Program-made: the position numbers and the translations under genes
In this document: positions 34,227 to 42,023 of the stretch, in pieces
Numbering within the stretch: position 1 is the first letter of the stretch
How the letters are laid out: each line of letters opens with the position of its first letter
DNA from: CAVQBP01 sp963740945
Lineage (GTDB): Bacteria; Bacteroidota; Ignavibacteria; Ignavibacteriales; Ignavibacteriaceae
Direction: 5' to 3'
NCBI GenBank assembly: GCA_963740945.1
Contig: CAVUGE010000017.1
Location: 124,001-188,000 of the forward strand
DNA length: 64,000 nt
The notes under the pieces: model-generated
What the model saw: the letters and a program-made list of their open reading frames with translations, nothing else
What the model was told of the DNA's origin: nothing
Databases searched by the model: none

Positions 34227-35876
34227 TTATCGACCATGTAAAAGTTCCTTGGATTTTAAATAGCGCCGGATTAATGTGTTTGTTGAACTATCATGCTCGA
34301 GTTGGTGCCCAGTCACCGTTTCAAGTTCCGGGATGATTCTCTCGGCAAGCACTTTTCCGAGTTCGACTCCCCACTGGTCAAATGAGTCAATTCCCCAAAT
34401 GGCGCCTTGAGTGAAAACACTGTGTTCGTACAATGCGATGAGCTTTCCCAACGACTCTGGAGTCAATCGATCCATAAGGATGATGCTTGACGGACGGTTG
34501 CCCTCGAAAATTTTGTGAGGCGCAAGCCATGCCGGTATACCTTCGGCTTTGATCTCCTGACGAGTTTTGCCAAATGCCAGCGCCTCTGCCTGTGCAAAAA
34601 CGTTCGCTAAAAGCAAGTCATGGTGACGACCAATAGGATTAAGCGGTTGAAGAAAAGCGATAAAATCGCAAGGGATGAGTTTAGTCCCTTGATGAATTAA
34701 TTGATAAAAAGAATGCTGCCCATTAGTGCCAGGCTCACCCCAATAAATAGGTCCGGTTTGGTAAGTTACTTCTGCCCCATCAAGCGTGACGTGCTTACCG
34801 TTGCTTTCCATCGTTAACTGCTGGAGGTAAGCCGGGAAACGTTTTAGGTACTTTTCATACGGCAGAACCGCATTGGTTTGTGTATCGAAAAAATTGTTGT
34901 ACCAAATACCCAGTAGTCCGATGAGTACCGGCAAGTTACGCTCAAACGGGGTAGTGCGGAAATGCTCGTCCATCTGGTGAAAACCGTCGAGCATAGCGCG
35001 AAAATTTTCGGGACCAATGGCGATCATAGTCGAAAGTCCAATCGCCGAATCCATAGAGTAGCGCCCGCCGACCCAATCCCAAAACTCGAACATATTTGCT
35101 GTATCGATGCCGAACTTTGCTACTTCATTGGCGTTGGTCGAAACTGCTACAAAATGCTTGGCAACGGCAGAGTGATGTTTCAAGCTTTTGAGCGCCCAGT
35201 CCCGGGCCGTGTGCGCATTCGTCATGGTTTCAAGCGTTGTAAATGTTTTCGAAGAGATGATGAACAATGTTTCCTCGGCATCGATGTCGCGCGTGGCTTC
35301 GGCGAAATCGGTACCGTCAATGTTAGAAACAAATCGGAAGGTTAGATCACGTTGGCTGTAATGCCGCAATGCTTCGTACGCCATAACCGGTCCCAGGTCA
35401 GACCCGCCTATTCCGATATTGATGACATTGCTGATCGGCTTGCCGGTGTGACCCTTCCACTCACCGCTACGTATCCGGGTGGAAAAGTCCGCCATCTTTT
35501 CGAGCACGGCATGAACTTTAAGCACAACGTCCTCACCGTCTACAATGATGGATTGATCTTTGGGTGTACGAAGAGCCACATGCAGAACTGCTCGCTTCTC
35601 CGTAACGTTGATCTTCTCACCCCGGAACATATCATCGATGTGAGTCTGTAAACCTGACTCTTCCGCCAATTGCAGAAGGAGCTTGAATGTTTCGTCGGTA
35701 ATGCGGTGCTTTGAATAGTCAAAGTAGATGCCGGCGGCCTCAGCCGTCATGCGCTCCCCGCGCTTTGGGTCATCTGCAAAGAGCTTCCGGAGATGTAATT
35801 CTTTAACTTTTAAATAATGGACTTCGAGAGCCTTCCATGACGGGAATTTAGTGAGTTTAGGAATATTTTTTGTCAT
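34227..35876 (-). CDS. pgi: Glucose-6-phosphate isomerase
   Basis: 549 residues, normal length. Signatures: NIGIGGSDLGPVMAYEAL, ISSKTFTTLETMTNA and the C-terminal GIDSFDQWGVELGKVLA. It interconverts glucose-6-P and fructose-6-P, supplying fructose-6-P to phosphoketolase/aldolase and linking to zwf. It is flanked on both sides by aldolase gene pieces. Confidence 0.96.
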   Translation of the reverse strand: MTKNIPKLTKFPSWKALEVHYLKVKELHLRKLFADDPKRGERMTAEAAGIYFDYSKHRITDETFKLLLQLAEESGLQTHIDDMFRGEKINVTEKRAVLHVALRTPKDQSIIVDGEDVVLKVHAVLEKMADFSTRIRSGEWKGHTGKPISNVINIGIGGSDLGPVMAYEALRHYSQRDLTFRFVSNIDGTDFAEATRDIDAEETLFIISSKTFTTLETMTNAHTARDWALKSLKHHSAVAKHFVAVSTNANEVAKFGIDTANMFEFWDWVGGRYSMDSAIGLSTMIAIGPENFRAMLDGFHQMDEHFRTTPFERNLPVLIGLLGIWYNNFFDTQTNAVLPYEKYLKRFPAYLQQLTMESNGKHVTLDGAEVTYQTGPIYWGEPGTNGQHSFYQLIHQGTKLIPCDFIAFLQPLNPIGRHHDLLLANVFAQAEALAFGKTRQEIKAEGIPAWLAPHKIFEGNRPSSIILMDRLTPESLGKLIALYEHSVFTQGAIWGIDSFDQWGVELGKVLAERIIPELETVTGHQLEHDSSTNTLIRRYLKSKELLHGR

Positions 35877-35884
35877 GTTTACGT

Positions 35885-36110
35885 CCTTTCCATTTCTTCA
35901 TTATATTCGCCGCGGCGAGCAGCACACAGTGGCCTCGGCAATTTCGTCCACCGTTTCTTGCTTGGGGCAAGTCAATCCCCGAAGCACCATATTGGGTTTC
36001 AAGATTATACCTTCCGGCATAACCTGTTGTGTGTAAAGCTGGTTGAAAACTGTTCGCAGAAATTTCTCCGTTACCTCACTGCATTGTTCAAGAGTATAAT
36101 CGCCATTGGG
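35885..36110 (-). pseudogene. Internal plus C-terminal fragment of a class I aldolase, fused by deletion
   Basis: The minus strand reads DYTLEQCSEVTEKFLRTVFN ... GIILKPNMVLRGLTCP (Schiff-base Lys region). It then jumps to AARRGEYNEEM, the extreme C-terminus, with a frame change. The upstream edge cuts into a DUF89 gene. Confidence 0.88.
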
Positions 36111-36540
36111 TTTTAAAAGCACTGTAATCAAAAATAGCAAAGTCCTGTTCTAAAATACTTTTAACATCCTTTACTAAATCAAATGATTTTTTGACTTCGA
36201 GATCAATAATATTTCCGGCAATCGCTATTCTTACGGCAGTAAGGAGTTTATCATTAGAATTTGCCACTATTTTTTCCAATTCGGGATAAATAGATTTTGT
36301 TTCAGCAATATGTTGTTGTTTAATGTTTTTATAAGGGTCGTGAATACCGGTAACCTCTCTAACAATACGATAAATTATCATTCCTATTTCAGCAGGTGTG
36401 GCATGCATGGAAATGGTTTTTATCATTTCACCTGTTTTATCCAGAATTTGTTTTATTTTCTTTTCGTCTGAAGTGGCCACTCGCCCTGCACGCAATGCTT
36501 GTTCCATAAAACAAGGAATACAATCAAGATATATTTTCAT
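36088..36540 (-). pseudogene. DUF89 (damage-control phosphatase) protein, truncated
   Basis: 150 codons. The N-terminal CIPCFMEQALRAGRVATSDE and DPYKNIKQQHIAETKSIYPE match the DUF89/ARMT1-like family, normally about 280-300 residues, with metal-dependent phosphatase residues in the later half. Here the frame runs into aldolase remnant DNA after FAIFDYSAF. The catalytic Asp region is only partly present, so it is probably inactive. Confidence 0.75.
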
Positions 36541-36552
36541 TACTTTACCTTT

Positions 36553-36738
36553 TTAATCCTTGGGAAGCTTTTTGTTCAACAATTCTTCCCGGATCATAAT
36601 ATGTCCGCAATCAGGACATCTAAGTGTAGTACATTTAACACCCTGTTGATGTGAAACTTTTGTTCCACATTTGGCGCAAATACAATATCCGCTAGTACCA
36701 AAGGCTCCACCCTTGTTTTTTCCGCAACCACCTCCCAT
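36553..36738 (-). CDS. Small zinc-ribbon protein
   Basis: 61 residues with two CxxC pairs (YCICAKCGTKVSHQQGVKC and LRCPDCGHIM), typical of a small Gly-rich zinc-ribbon family. The reading frame is open further upstream to an ATG at 36789 except for one TGA at 36748-36750; the intervening codons read GQG-stop-GLG, continuing the Gly-rich N-terminus of the family. So either the start moved to 36738 or translation reads through the TGA. Confidence 0.75.
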   Translation of the reverse strand: MGGGCGKNKGGAFGTSGYCICAKCGTKVSHQQGVKCTTLRCPDCGHIMIREELLNKKLPKD

Positions 36739-36824
36739 TCCAAGTCCTCAGCCCTGGCCAGCACTGTTGTTTTTTTCTGATTTTGTCATGTTTTTTCATT
36801 TTTTTAAGTTTGATAATTTATGTT

Positions 36825-36974
36825 TTAAACATATGGAATGCCGCAAGAAACTATCATTTCTTTTTGTTTTTTTACAAGAATAAATTCTTTTTTTGGCCAA
36901 TGTGATTTACCCGTTACTGCCGTTACCATTCCGGCAGCGCTGCCGCCGATAATTAATACATCTGTTGCTTTCAT
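36825..36974 (-). pseudogene. N-terminal fragment of an FAD/NAD-dependent disulfide oxidoreductase
   Basis: 49 codons from ATG 36974: the FAD-binding motif VLIIGGSAAGMVTAVTGKSH, then the redox-type CGIP near the end, then a stop. Family members (CoA-disulfide/NADH oxidase-like) are about 450 residues, so nearly all of the gene is lost. Confidence 0.82.
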
Positions 36975-37099
36975 TTTTATTCCTTTTTATTTGAATTATT
37001 TCATTTTTTAAATACCACTACAGAATTACGCTACCCCCACTTCTTAAAAACAGGGCAGAAAGTATATAAACGATTTTCAATAATCCCGAAGAAGTTGCT

Positions 37100-37237
37100 T
37101 TACTCTTTTTCCTTTTCTAATACCGCCACTTTTTCTAATCGTCTGTTGCATGTTGGATTACTCTCATCCATCGCTAATAGACCTTTGTCGTCAGCGACTA
37201 ACATCTTTGCGATGACTATAATCTGTTGTGAATTCAT
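37100..37237 (-). pseudogene. N-terminal fragment of a second class I aldolase
   Basis: 45 codons: IIVIAKMLVADDKGLLAMDE then SNPTCNRRLEKV, matching the N-terminus of the intact aldolase, with a following stop. The start and upstream region also resemble the intact gene (AAATATGAATTC-like leader). Confidence 0.88.
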
Positions 37238-37348
37238 ATTTGATAACTCCATAATTATATCAATTAATAATTAATCATTCATTTGCACTTTTAACACAAA
37301 ACCACCAATGTCTTTAACATGCCAATGCAAATCATTTCTCCATTGCGA

Positions 37349-37717
37349 TTACTTCTCATCCGGAAATTTCAGTTCAAGTGTGGATTGTTTAGAATCGTGA
37401 TCTCTTTTATCGTGTTGGCGTCCTAGAGTGCTTTCAATCAAATTTATTAGCTTATCAATAGCACCATCGAGGGCCTGGTTCAATGTGTCAGCATGGTCTG
37501 TAACAACAATGGGTTGAAACCCTTCTAAATGCGCTTCGATCATGCAGCGTTTGTCATTCTTTCCTTTTTTATCACCATCTTCATCTTTCAGATGTACTTC
37601 CACCTTGGTAATGTGATCACTCAATCTACTTAATGCGCTCTTAATTGTGCTGCTGAATTTAGCTATTAGCGCTTCATTTCCCTGGATATTATGTCCAGTA
37701 TTGATTTGAATATTCAT
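37349..37717 (-). CDS. hpf: Ribosome hibernation promoting factor (HPF/RaiA, S30AE family)
   Basis: 122 residues: MNIQINTGHNIQGNEALIAK at the start, KVEVHLKDEDGDKKGKNDKR in the middle, and a helix ALDGAIDKLINLIESTL. This is the short S30AE form plus a charged tail, which blocks the ribosomal decoding site in stationary phase. It fits the starvation theme. The promoter is not of the boxed type as far as I can see. Confidence 0.9.
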   Translation of the reverse strand: MNIQINTGHNIQGNEALIAKFSSTIKSALSRLSDHITKVEVHLKDEDGDKKGKNDKRCMIEAHLEGFQPIVVTDHADTLNQALDGAIDKLINLIESTLGRQHDKRDHDSKQSTLELKFPDEK

Positions 37718-37812
37718 AGTTTTCTCCTGCTGTTATTTTTATTGACTTTAACGATTTGTGGACGTGACTGTCCTCATCGTTGGAATTAATGATTAAAAAT
37801 TTCTACCTACTT

Positions 37813-37923
37813 TTAAGTGTTTAACATTCGTTTTGTTTTCTTGATATTTATTTGACCCGGATTGCAGGTTGGACTGCTTTCATCAATTGCAATATTTGTA
37901 CTAGATTTCGTAAGACTATTCAT
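37813..37923 (-). pseudogene. 36-codon chimera: MNSLTKSST leader plus aldolase N-terminal piece
   Basis: ATG 37923 to TAA 37813. The product begins MNSLTKSSTNIA and continues IDESSPTCNPG, the aldolase AMDESNPTCN motif. The same leader, at the same position after a DUF2254 C-terminus, starts the ORF at 41906-42019. Confidence 0.7.
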
Positions 37924-37930
37924 CCTCCTA

Positions 37931-38007
37931 ACCTTCGCTCAAAACAGGATCAGTTTCGAGTATTTCGTTCACTTGCGCTAGTCGCGTGTTTATCCTATCA
38001 TGGTCTT
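37931..38007 (-). pseudogene. C-terminal fragment of the DUF2254 gene
   Basis: About 25 codons nearly identical to the 3' end of the DUF2254 gene at 42024 (INTRLAQVNEILETDPVL). It breaks off exactly where the GC-rich insert starts. Confidence 0.88.
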
Positions 38008-38065
38008 AGAGACTCGCCGGCCTCGAACAGCACGAACTTGATGCGCGACGTTGCTCAGGCATTCC

Positions 38066-38818
38066 CTACTTCGAGGTTGCTTGCAACGGCGAACGCTGGT
38101 CGATCACGATGCTGGTGTGGTCCGCATCCGCCGATACCAGATAGACCATCGTGTTCGACCCCGGGGGAAGATGCAATTGACGTGTCACGAATGCCCTGGG
38201 ACTGCCGGAAAAGCGCAGCCCGAGCCGACCGTCGCGCTGGTTGATGCGCACGCGGTCGCCCACATCCGCATAAGGCACCGCCCCCAATGCCATGGATTGC
38301 TGGCCGGATTTGAAATATCCCGACACCGGTACGCTGCCGGGCGCCATGTTGGCAATGCGCAGTATGGCCGGACCAGACGGATTTCCAGGTAGCATCGTGA
38401 CCATCCGATGGCTCAGTTGATATCCATTGACCTGGCGACGGTCGCTGCCTCCAAGCGCAGTCTTGGCCCGTGTCAGCCAGCTCTGGTGCATCGGCGGCAT
38501 GTAGACGCCATATAGAACCAGACCATAGCTCTCGCCATCGCCGAGACCGTAGCGAAAAGTGCTGGCCACATGGCCGTGTACGCGGACTTCAAAACGATAG
38601 CGCCCGGCCGGCAGCGACAGCGTGTCGCCGGCACCGTCGGCGACCAGGGCGACTGTCCTACAAGCGCCATCTGCTTCCCGATAGAGCCTCACATGAATCG
38701 TGTCGGTCTGTTGTACCAGATTGATCAGGCGCAATTGTGTCGGCGCGGCTGCCGCAGACGCAGGCAGCAACAATACACACAAGGCAGCCAGGGCCGACAG
38801 TACGCGAGTGCCGTTCAC
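38066..38818 (-). CDS. Secreted DUF4397-like protein
   Basis: 250 residues with a signal peptide (about 1-24, AAAA-PTQ). The mature N-terminus (LRLINLVQQTDTIHVRLYRE ... DTLSLPAGRYRFEVRVHG) and a second similar unit (LRIANMAPGSVPVSGYFKSG) resemble DUF4397 beta-sandwich repeats. It is GC-rich. The stop/start overlap (4 bp) with the permease gene upstream indicates one transcript. The function is unknown. Confidence 0.65.
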   Translation of the reverse strand: MNGTRVLSALAALCVLLLPASAAAAPTQLRLINLVQQTDTIHVRLYREADGACRTVALVADGAGDTLSLPAGRYRFEVRVHGHVASTFRYGLGDGESYGLVLYGVYMPPMHQSWLTRAKTALGGSDRRQVNGYQLSHRMVTMLPGNPSGPAILRIANMAPGSVPVSGYFKSGQQSMALGAVPYADVGDRVRINQRDGRLGLRFSGSPRAFVTRQLHLPPGSNTMVYLVSADADHTSIVIDQRSPLQATSK

Positions 38819-40113
38819 TTGGTGTCTCCATGGTCCGGGTCTTCCGTGCTCACACGCTTAAGCAGGGCCGGCCTGCCGATGAATATCAGGTAGGCAAGCA
38901 CAAGCAGCATAGCCAGTGGCACTGGGGCGACTACCATCAGCCGCAATACCAGCACGATGGCCACCAGGGCACCCAGAACGACGCCCACCATGGGCACCCA
39001 TCGGGCTGTTTCAATCTGCTTCCAGCAGATCAGGTTCACCACCGTGAATGTGCCCAGGAATACCAGGCTGGACGCTTCCACCAGTGATGACAGCGAACCG
39101 ATGATCGCGAGAACCGTGGCAATTACGCCGACCAGAATCATCGGCCTGTCCGGTACGTCGAAGCGATTCTGGTGATCGAACCATTGCGGCAATTCTCCGG
39201 CCCGCGCCACGCGCGCCGCCAGCTTGCCGGTCGAGAACAGGGTCGAATTGATTGCCGCAGCAGTGGCAAAACCTGCCGCCACCGTCATCACTACCAAGCC
39301 TGACAAACCTGCCGTACGAGTGGCCGCAACCGAGAGCGCGACCTGTTTCTGTTCCACCATGGTCAGGGCACCGGCCAACATGGTAGCGCCCAGCGTGACC
39401 GCAACATAGACAAGCACGACGAAGATCGCTGCAGAAACCAGCACCGGCAGGAAGATCCTTTCGGCATTTCTGACTTTGTCGTACTCGTAGGTGAGCAGCT
39501 GAAAACCTTCATAGGATATGAAGATCGCGGCCGCACCGATCAAGGCACTCCAGGCCGGTCGCGGCTCGATTCCGGCCACCAGTTCCACCGGTGCCCAGTG
39601 CAACATACCCAATACAGCCAGCACCATCAGGATCAGCAGGTTACCGCTTACGATCACTACCTCGACACTAGTCATCTTGCCAAGACCCGCCAGATTCAGC
39701 CCCACCAGACCGAGACCGATGAGCAGCGCTAGGCCTCGAATCATCATGCCCCCGCCATGGAAAGCGAATGCCACGTAATGACCGAAGGCATAGGCGTAGA
39801 CGGAAATGGTGAGGATATAGCCGAGTATCAACATCCAGGAAAGGCTGCCCGCCAAGCCGTCCCGATCCATCTTCTCGAGAAACTCGAACGCGCCACCGGA
39901 CTTGCCGTACTTGACCGAAAGTCGGGCATAGCTGAAAGCGGAGATCACCGCCACCACGCCTGCGATGACGAAACTCAACCAGGCCCACTGTGCCGCCACG
40001 GAGATCACTATGCCCAGCGCGATATAGATCCCGCCGCCAACCATGCCGCCCGCTGCAAGCGCCCAGACCCGAACCGCGCCGAGCTTGCCAGCACCTGACT
40101 TCGATGAGTTCAT
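38815..40113 (-). CDS. APC-superfamily amino-acid permease
   Basis: 432 residues from ATG 40113 (MNSSKSGAGKLGAVRVWAL); the longer frame upstream runs into poxB remnant DNA. About 12 membrane helices, with the substrate-site motif GGMVGGGIYIALG in the first helix. It imports or exchanges an amino acid or amine. It is foreign in GC content. A separate remnant of a different APC gene lies at 58725-58842. Confidence 0.9.
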   Translation of the reverse strand: MNSSKSGAGKLGAVRVWALAAGGMVGGGIYIALGIVISVAAQWAWLSFVIAGVVAVISAFSYARLSVKYGKSGGAFEFLEKMDRDGLAGSLSWMLILGYILTISVYAYAFGHYVAFAFHGGGMMIRGLALLIGLGLVGLNLAGLGKMTSVEVVIVSGNLLILMVLAVLGMLHWAPVELVAGIEPRPAWSALIGAAAIFISYEGFQLLTYEYDKVRNAERIFLPVLVSAAIFVVLVYVAVTLGATMLAGALTMVEQKQVALSVAATRTAGLSGLVVMTVAAGFATAAAINSTLFSTGKLAARVARAGELPQWFDHQNRFDVPDRPMILVGVIATVLAIIGSLSSLVEASSLVFLGTFTVVNLICWKQIETARWVPMVGVVLGALVAIVLVLRLMVVAPVPLAMLLVLAYLIFIGRPALLKRVSTEDPDHGDTK

Positions 40114-40424
40114 GCCTTTCGTCCCTGTAAAAGTCCACTCAAGAATCGTACTTCGGACAAACCGTACTCCAGACCTCCGTTGATGAAATGAACATGTCCG
40201 GGGCCACTGCTGCCCGCACAACATGCCAGCCCATTCAAATGTGCTACAGCTCCGGCGGCATATGCAGCAGTTTCTTCATGCCGTACACGTATCCATTTAA
40301 TTTTACCGTTACGGTGCACTGCTGCATTTACGTGATTGAGACTATCCCCTGTTACAGTATAGATCCTTTGGATGCCTGTCTCAACCAATGTTTCCACCAG
40401 TTGATCCGATACTTTTTTGTTCAT
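40110..40424 (-). pseudogene. poxB: N-terminal fragment of pyruvate dehydrogenase (quinone)/pyruvate oxidase
   Basis: The first ~80 codons (VSDQLVETLVETGIQRIYTV, IRVRHEETAAYAAGAVAHL, CAGSSGPGHVHFING) are the TPP-binding N-terminus of PoxB, with the catalytic-type Glu in RHEE. The sequence then leaves the family at the GC-rich segment. Intact enzymes are about 575 residues. The lost enzyme would have converted pyruvate to acetate. Confidence 0.88.
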
Positions 40425-40560
40425 AAGTAAGTTTTTAAATTGCTAATATCAAAGAATAATTCACTTTATATTAAATTGTTTTAATACATTTTCATATCTT
40501 GTGGCTACTTCTTCCCAGTTTACCACGTTCCAGAATGCATCTATACATCAATTGTCAAAA

Positions 40561-40800
40561 TCAGCTCGCCACACCTTCGGATTGACTGGCCAGATAATTC
40601 TCCATACCCATTTGCTCAATCTGCGCACGTTGGATCTCCGCCGAATCAACATGTCCCTCTTCCATTTTGAGTATCTTTGTCAATAAATCAATAGTGCCTT
40701 CATCACCAACCTCATGGGCAAGTTTGATTGCGTCATTATAATCGCGCACAGCATCAAGTTCATCTGCTAAGTGCCTGCTCAAAATGTTGTGGATCAAAAT
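40561..40800 (-). pseudogene. Bacterioferritin with internal deletion
   Basis: SRHLADEL is joined directly to DAVRDYNDAIKLAHEVGDEG and continues to the normal C-terminus (MEEGHVDSAEIQRAQIEQMG). About 75 residues, including most of helices 1-3, are missing. The upstream end is fused to the uppS remnant. Confidence 0.9.
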
Positions 40801-41449
40801 CTGGCCAATACTCATCCCTAATATAGAAATCCGCATAAACAGATTGCACAGGAAGAAAACCGCTTAATCTGCGTCCTCCACCCCAGCGCACAATTAAATT
40901 CAAACGTGAAACTTCACATGAACGCAGGCCGCCGTTTTTAAGACCGGCAAGATCCCATTTCCACCCGTAGTTAACCGGCAGATTAACTTTCATTCCGGCA
41001 CCCTGACGCTGACGGAATTCTTTTAATACTCTGGGGAATTGCGTCGAAGTTTCATCGCCGACAACAAGAAGAGACGCTCCCAGGCGTGCAATCTCGAAAG
41101 CGAATGCAACAGTGGCTTCAATAAATGCCTGTTTCTGAATGGAAGGTCTCTTGGTGTTGTCCTGAGTAAATCAATAGATGGAAGTTTCGTAGATCCCATA
41201 TTCTTTACATTTTTCGTAGAGTACCAGCCCTGGAGCGATACCATGAACATAACCAGCTTCCTTGGGTAAATCATGAAACAGAGCCCAGCGGAGATTTCCA
41301 TCTGGGATGAAACCTACATGACTCGGGATGCCAGCGGAGATTTTCTGGTTGAATAAAAGATTATTCACTCCAGGTGCATTCTTCGAAGTAATATTACCAT
41401 TAATGGTTTCGGAAGCGGATGTTTTATTGGAACTTTTCAACTGTATCAT
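40774..41449 (-). pseudogene. uppS: cis-Prenyltransferase (undecaprenyl-diphosphate synthase-like), multiple frameshifts
   Basis: The 5' part (SHVGFIPDGNLRWALFHDLP, YEKCKEYGIYETSIY) is the UppS N-terminus with its catalytic-type Asp in PDGN. A stop follows. The middle continues in another frame, and the 3' part (VNYGWKWDLAGLKN, VRWGGGRRLSGFLPVQSVYA, YIRDEYWPDFDPQHFEQAL) in a third frame. It then fuses to the bfr remnant. It is non-functional as read. Confidence 0.85.
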
Positions 41450-41550
41450 TTATTTCAGGTTTATTTTTGTTTTTCTGTTCTTAATTTAATCCGGATGACA
41501 ATTAATAGTACAATGACACTGAACAGAACTATATATTTTTTCCCATTTTT

Positions 41551-41700
41551 TTATAGTGCGCGGCGCCCGCTTACTAGATTCCATATGATCATTATAACTG
41601 CAATGACCAATAGAATGTGAATAAGACCGCTTCCAACATGGAAAGCGAAAAACCCGAGTAACCATAATACGATTAGAACTACAGCAATAGTGTATAACAT
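41551..41700 (-). CDS. 49-residue membrane protein, lmo0937-like
   Basis: ATG 41700 with GGAAAAAT before it. Two membrane helices (LYTIAVVLIVLWLLGFFAFH and GLIHILLVIAVIMIIWNLVS) and a basic end GRRAL match the widespread lmo0937-type mini-membrane protein. The role is unknown, but stress association is common. The boxed promoter copy 8 is 40 bp upstream. Confidence 0.88.
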   Translation of the reverse strand: MLYTIAVVLIVLWLLGFFAFHVGSGLIHILLVIAVIMIIWNLVSGRRAL

Positions 41701-41739
41701 AATATTTTTCCTTAAATAAGTTAGTAATACGTATTTAAA

Positions 41740-41806
41740 AACATAGGGACATACTTCGGAAGCGGCAATAGCCCAAAAGGATGAAAAAGGAACTACATCT
41801 TTTGTG
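41740..41806 (-). promoter_or_regulatory. Boxed promoter copy 8, upstream of lmo0937-like gene
   Basis: Minus strand: CAAAAGATGTAGTTCC-TTTTTCATCCTTTTG, GGCTA, TTGCCG, 17 bp, TATGTT. It is preceded by the extra conserved block at 41820-41850. Confidence 0.72.
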
Positions 41807-41905
41807 TAAACTAGTACCTTCATCAAAAGGATTTTGCAAAATTATTTTCCGACTATAAGCAAACTATTATTGTTAATTAATAATTGTCCCAGCATCTGGT
41901 AGGCT

Positions 41906-42019
41906 TCACGCATGTTTGTCAGCTTTGTTCAAACTCCTTTTCCAATTCCGAATTTCAGGCACGACTTGGTTGTGTTTATCAAATGCAATGTCTGTACTAG
42001 ATTTTGTAAGACTATTCAT
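41906..42019 (-). pseudogene. 38-codon chimera: MNSLTKSST leader plus phosphoketolase C-terminal piece
   Basis: ATG 42019, 4 bp after the DUF2254 stop. After MNSLTKSSTDIA it reads FDKHNQVVPEIRNWKRSL, a copy of the phosphoketolase end IDKYGQDMPEIRNWKWKL. The leader is the same as at 37813-37923. Confidence 0.72.
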
Positions 42020-42023
42020 TCTC

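Larger units (their letters stand above)
38008..40180. other. GC-rich inserted segment
   Basis: Base composition jumps from AT-rich to strongly GC-rich at about 38008 and back near 40140-40180. The left edge cuts a DUF2254 fragment and the right edge cuts a poxB fragment. It carries two overlapping genes with codon use unlike the rest of the window. No terminal inverted repeats or target duplications are evident. Confidence 0.75.

Noticed and set aside
36748..36750. Selenocysteine at the TGA in the zinc-ribbon gene
   Set aside because: It falls in a Gly run rather than a Cys/redox motif and no obvious hairpin follows; a Gly-codon mutation is simpler.
2394..41806. The dispersed box as a sigma-54 upstream activator site
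   Set aside because: No GG-N10-GC promoter follows any copy; instead a -33/-7 element with constant spacing follows.
2441..41806. The box as a DosR/NarL-type site because of GGGACTA in some copies
   Set aside because: The second palindromic half (GTCCC) is missing, and several copies read GGGATTA or GGAACTA; there is no support beyond a loose resemblance.
41701..41826. Upstream extension of the lmo0937-like ORF
   Set aside because: The extra 42 codons are the boxed promoter read as protein; the family start is the ATG at 41700.
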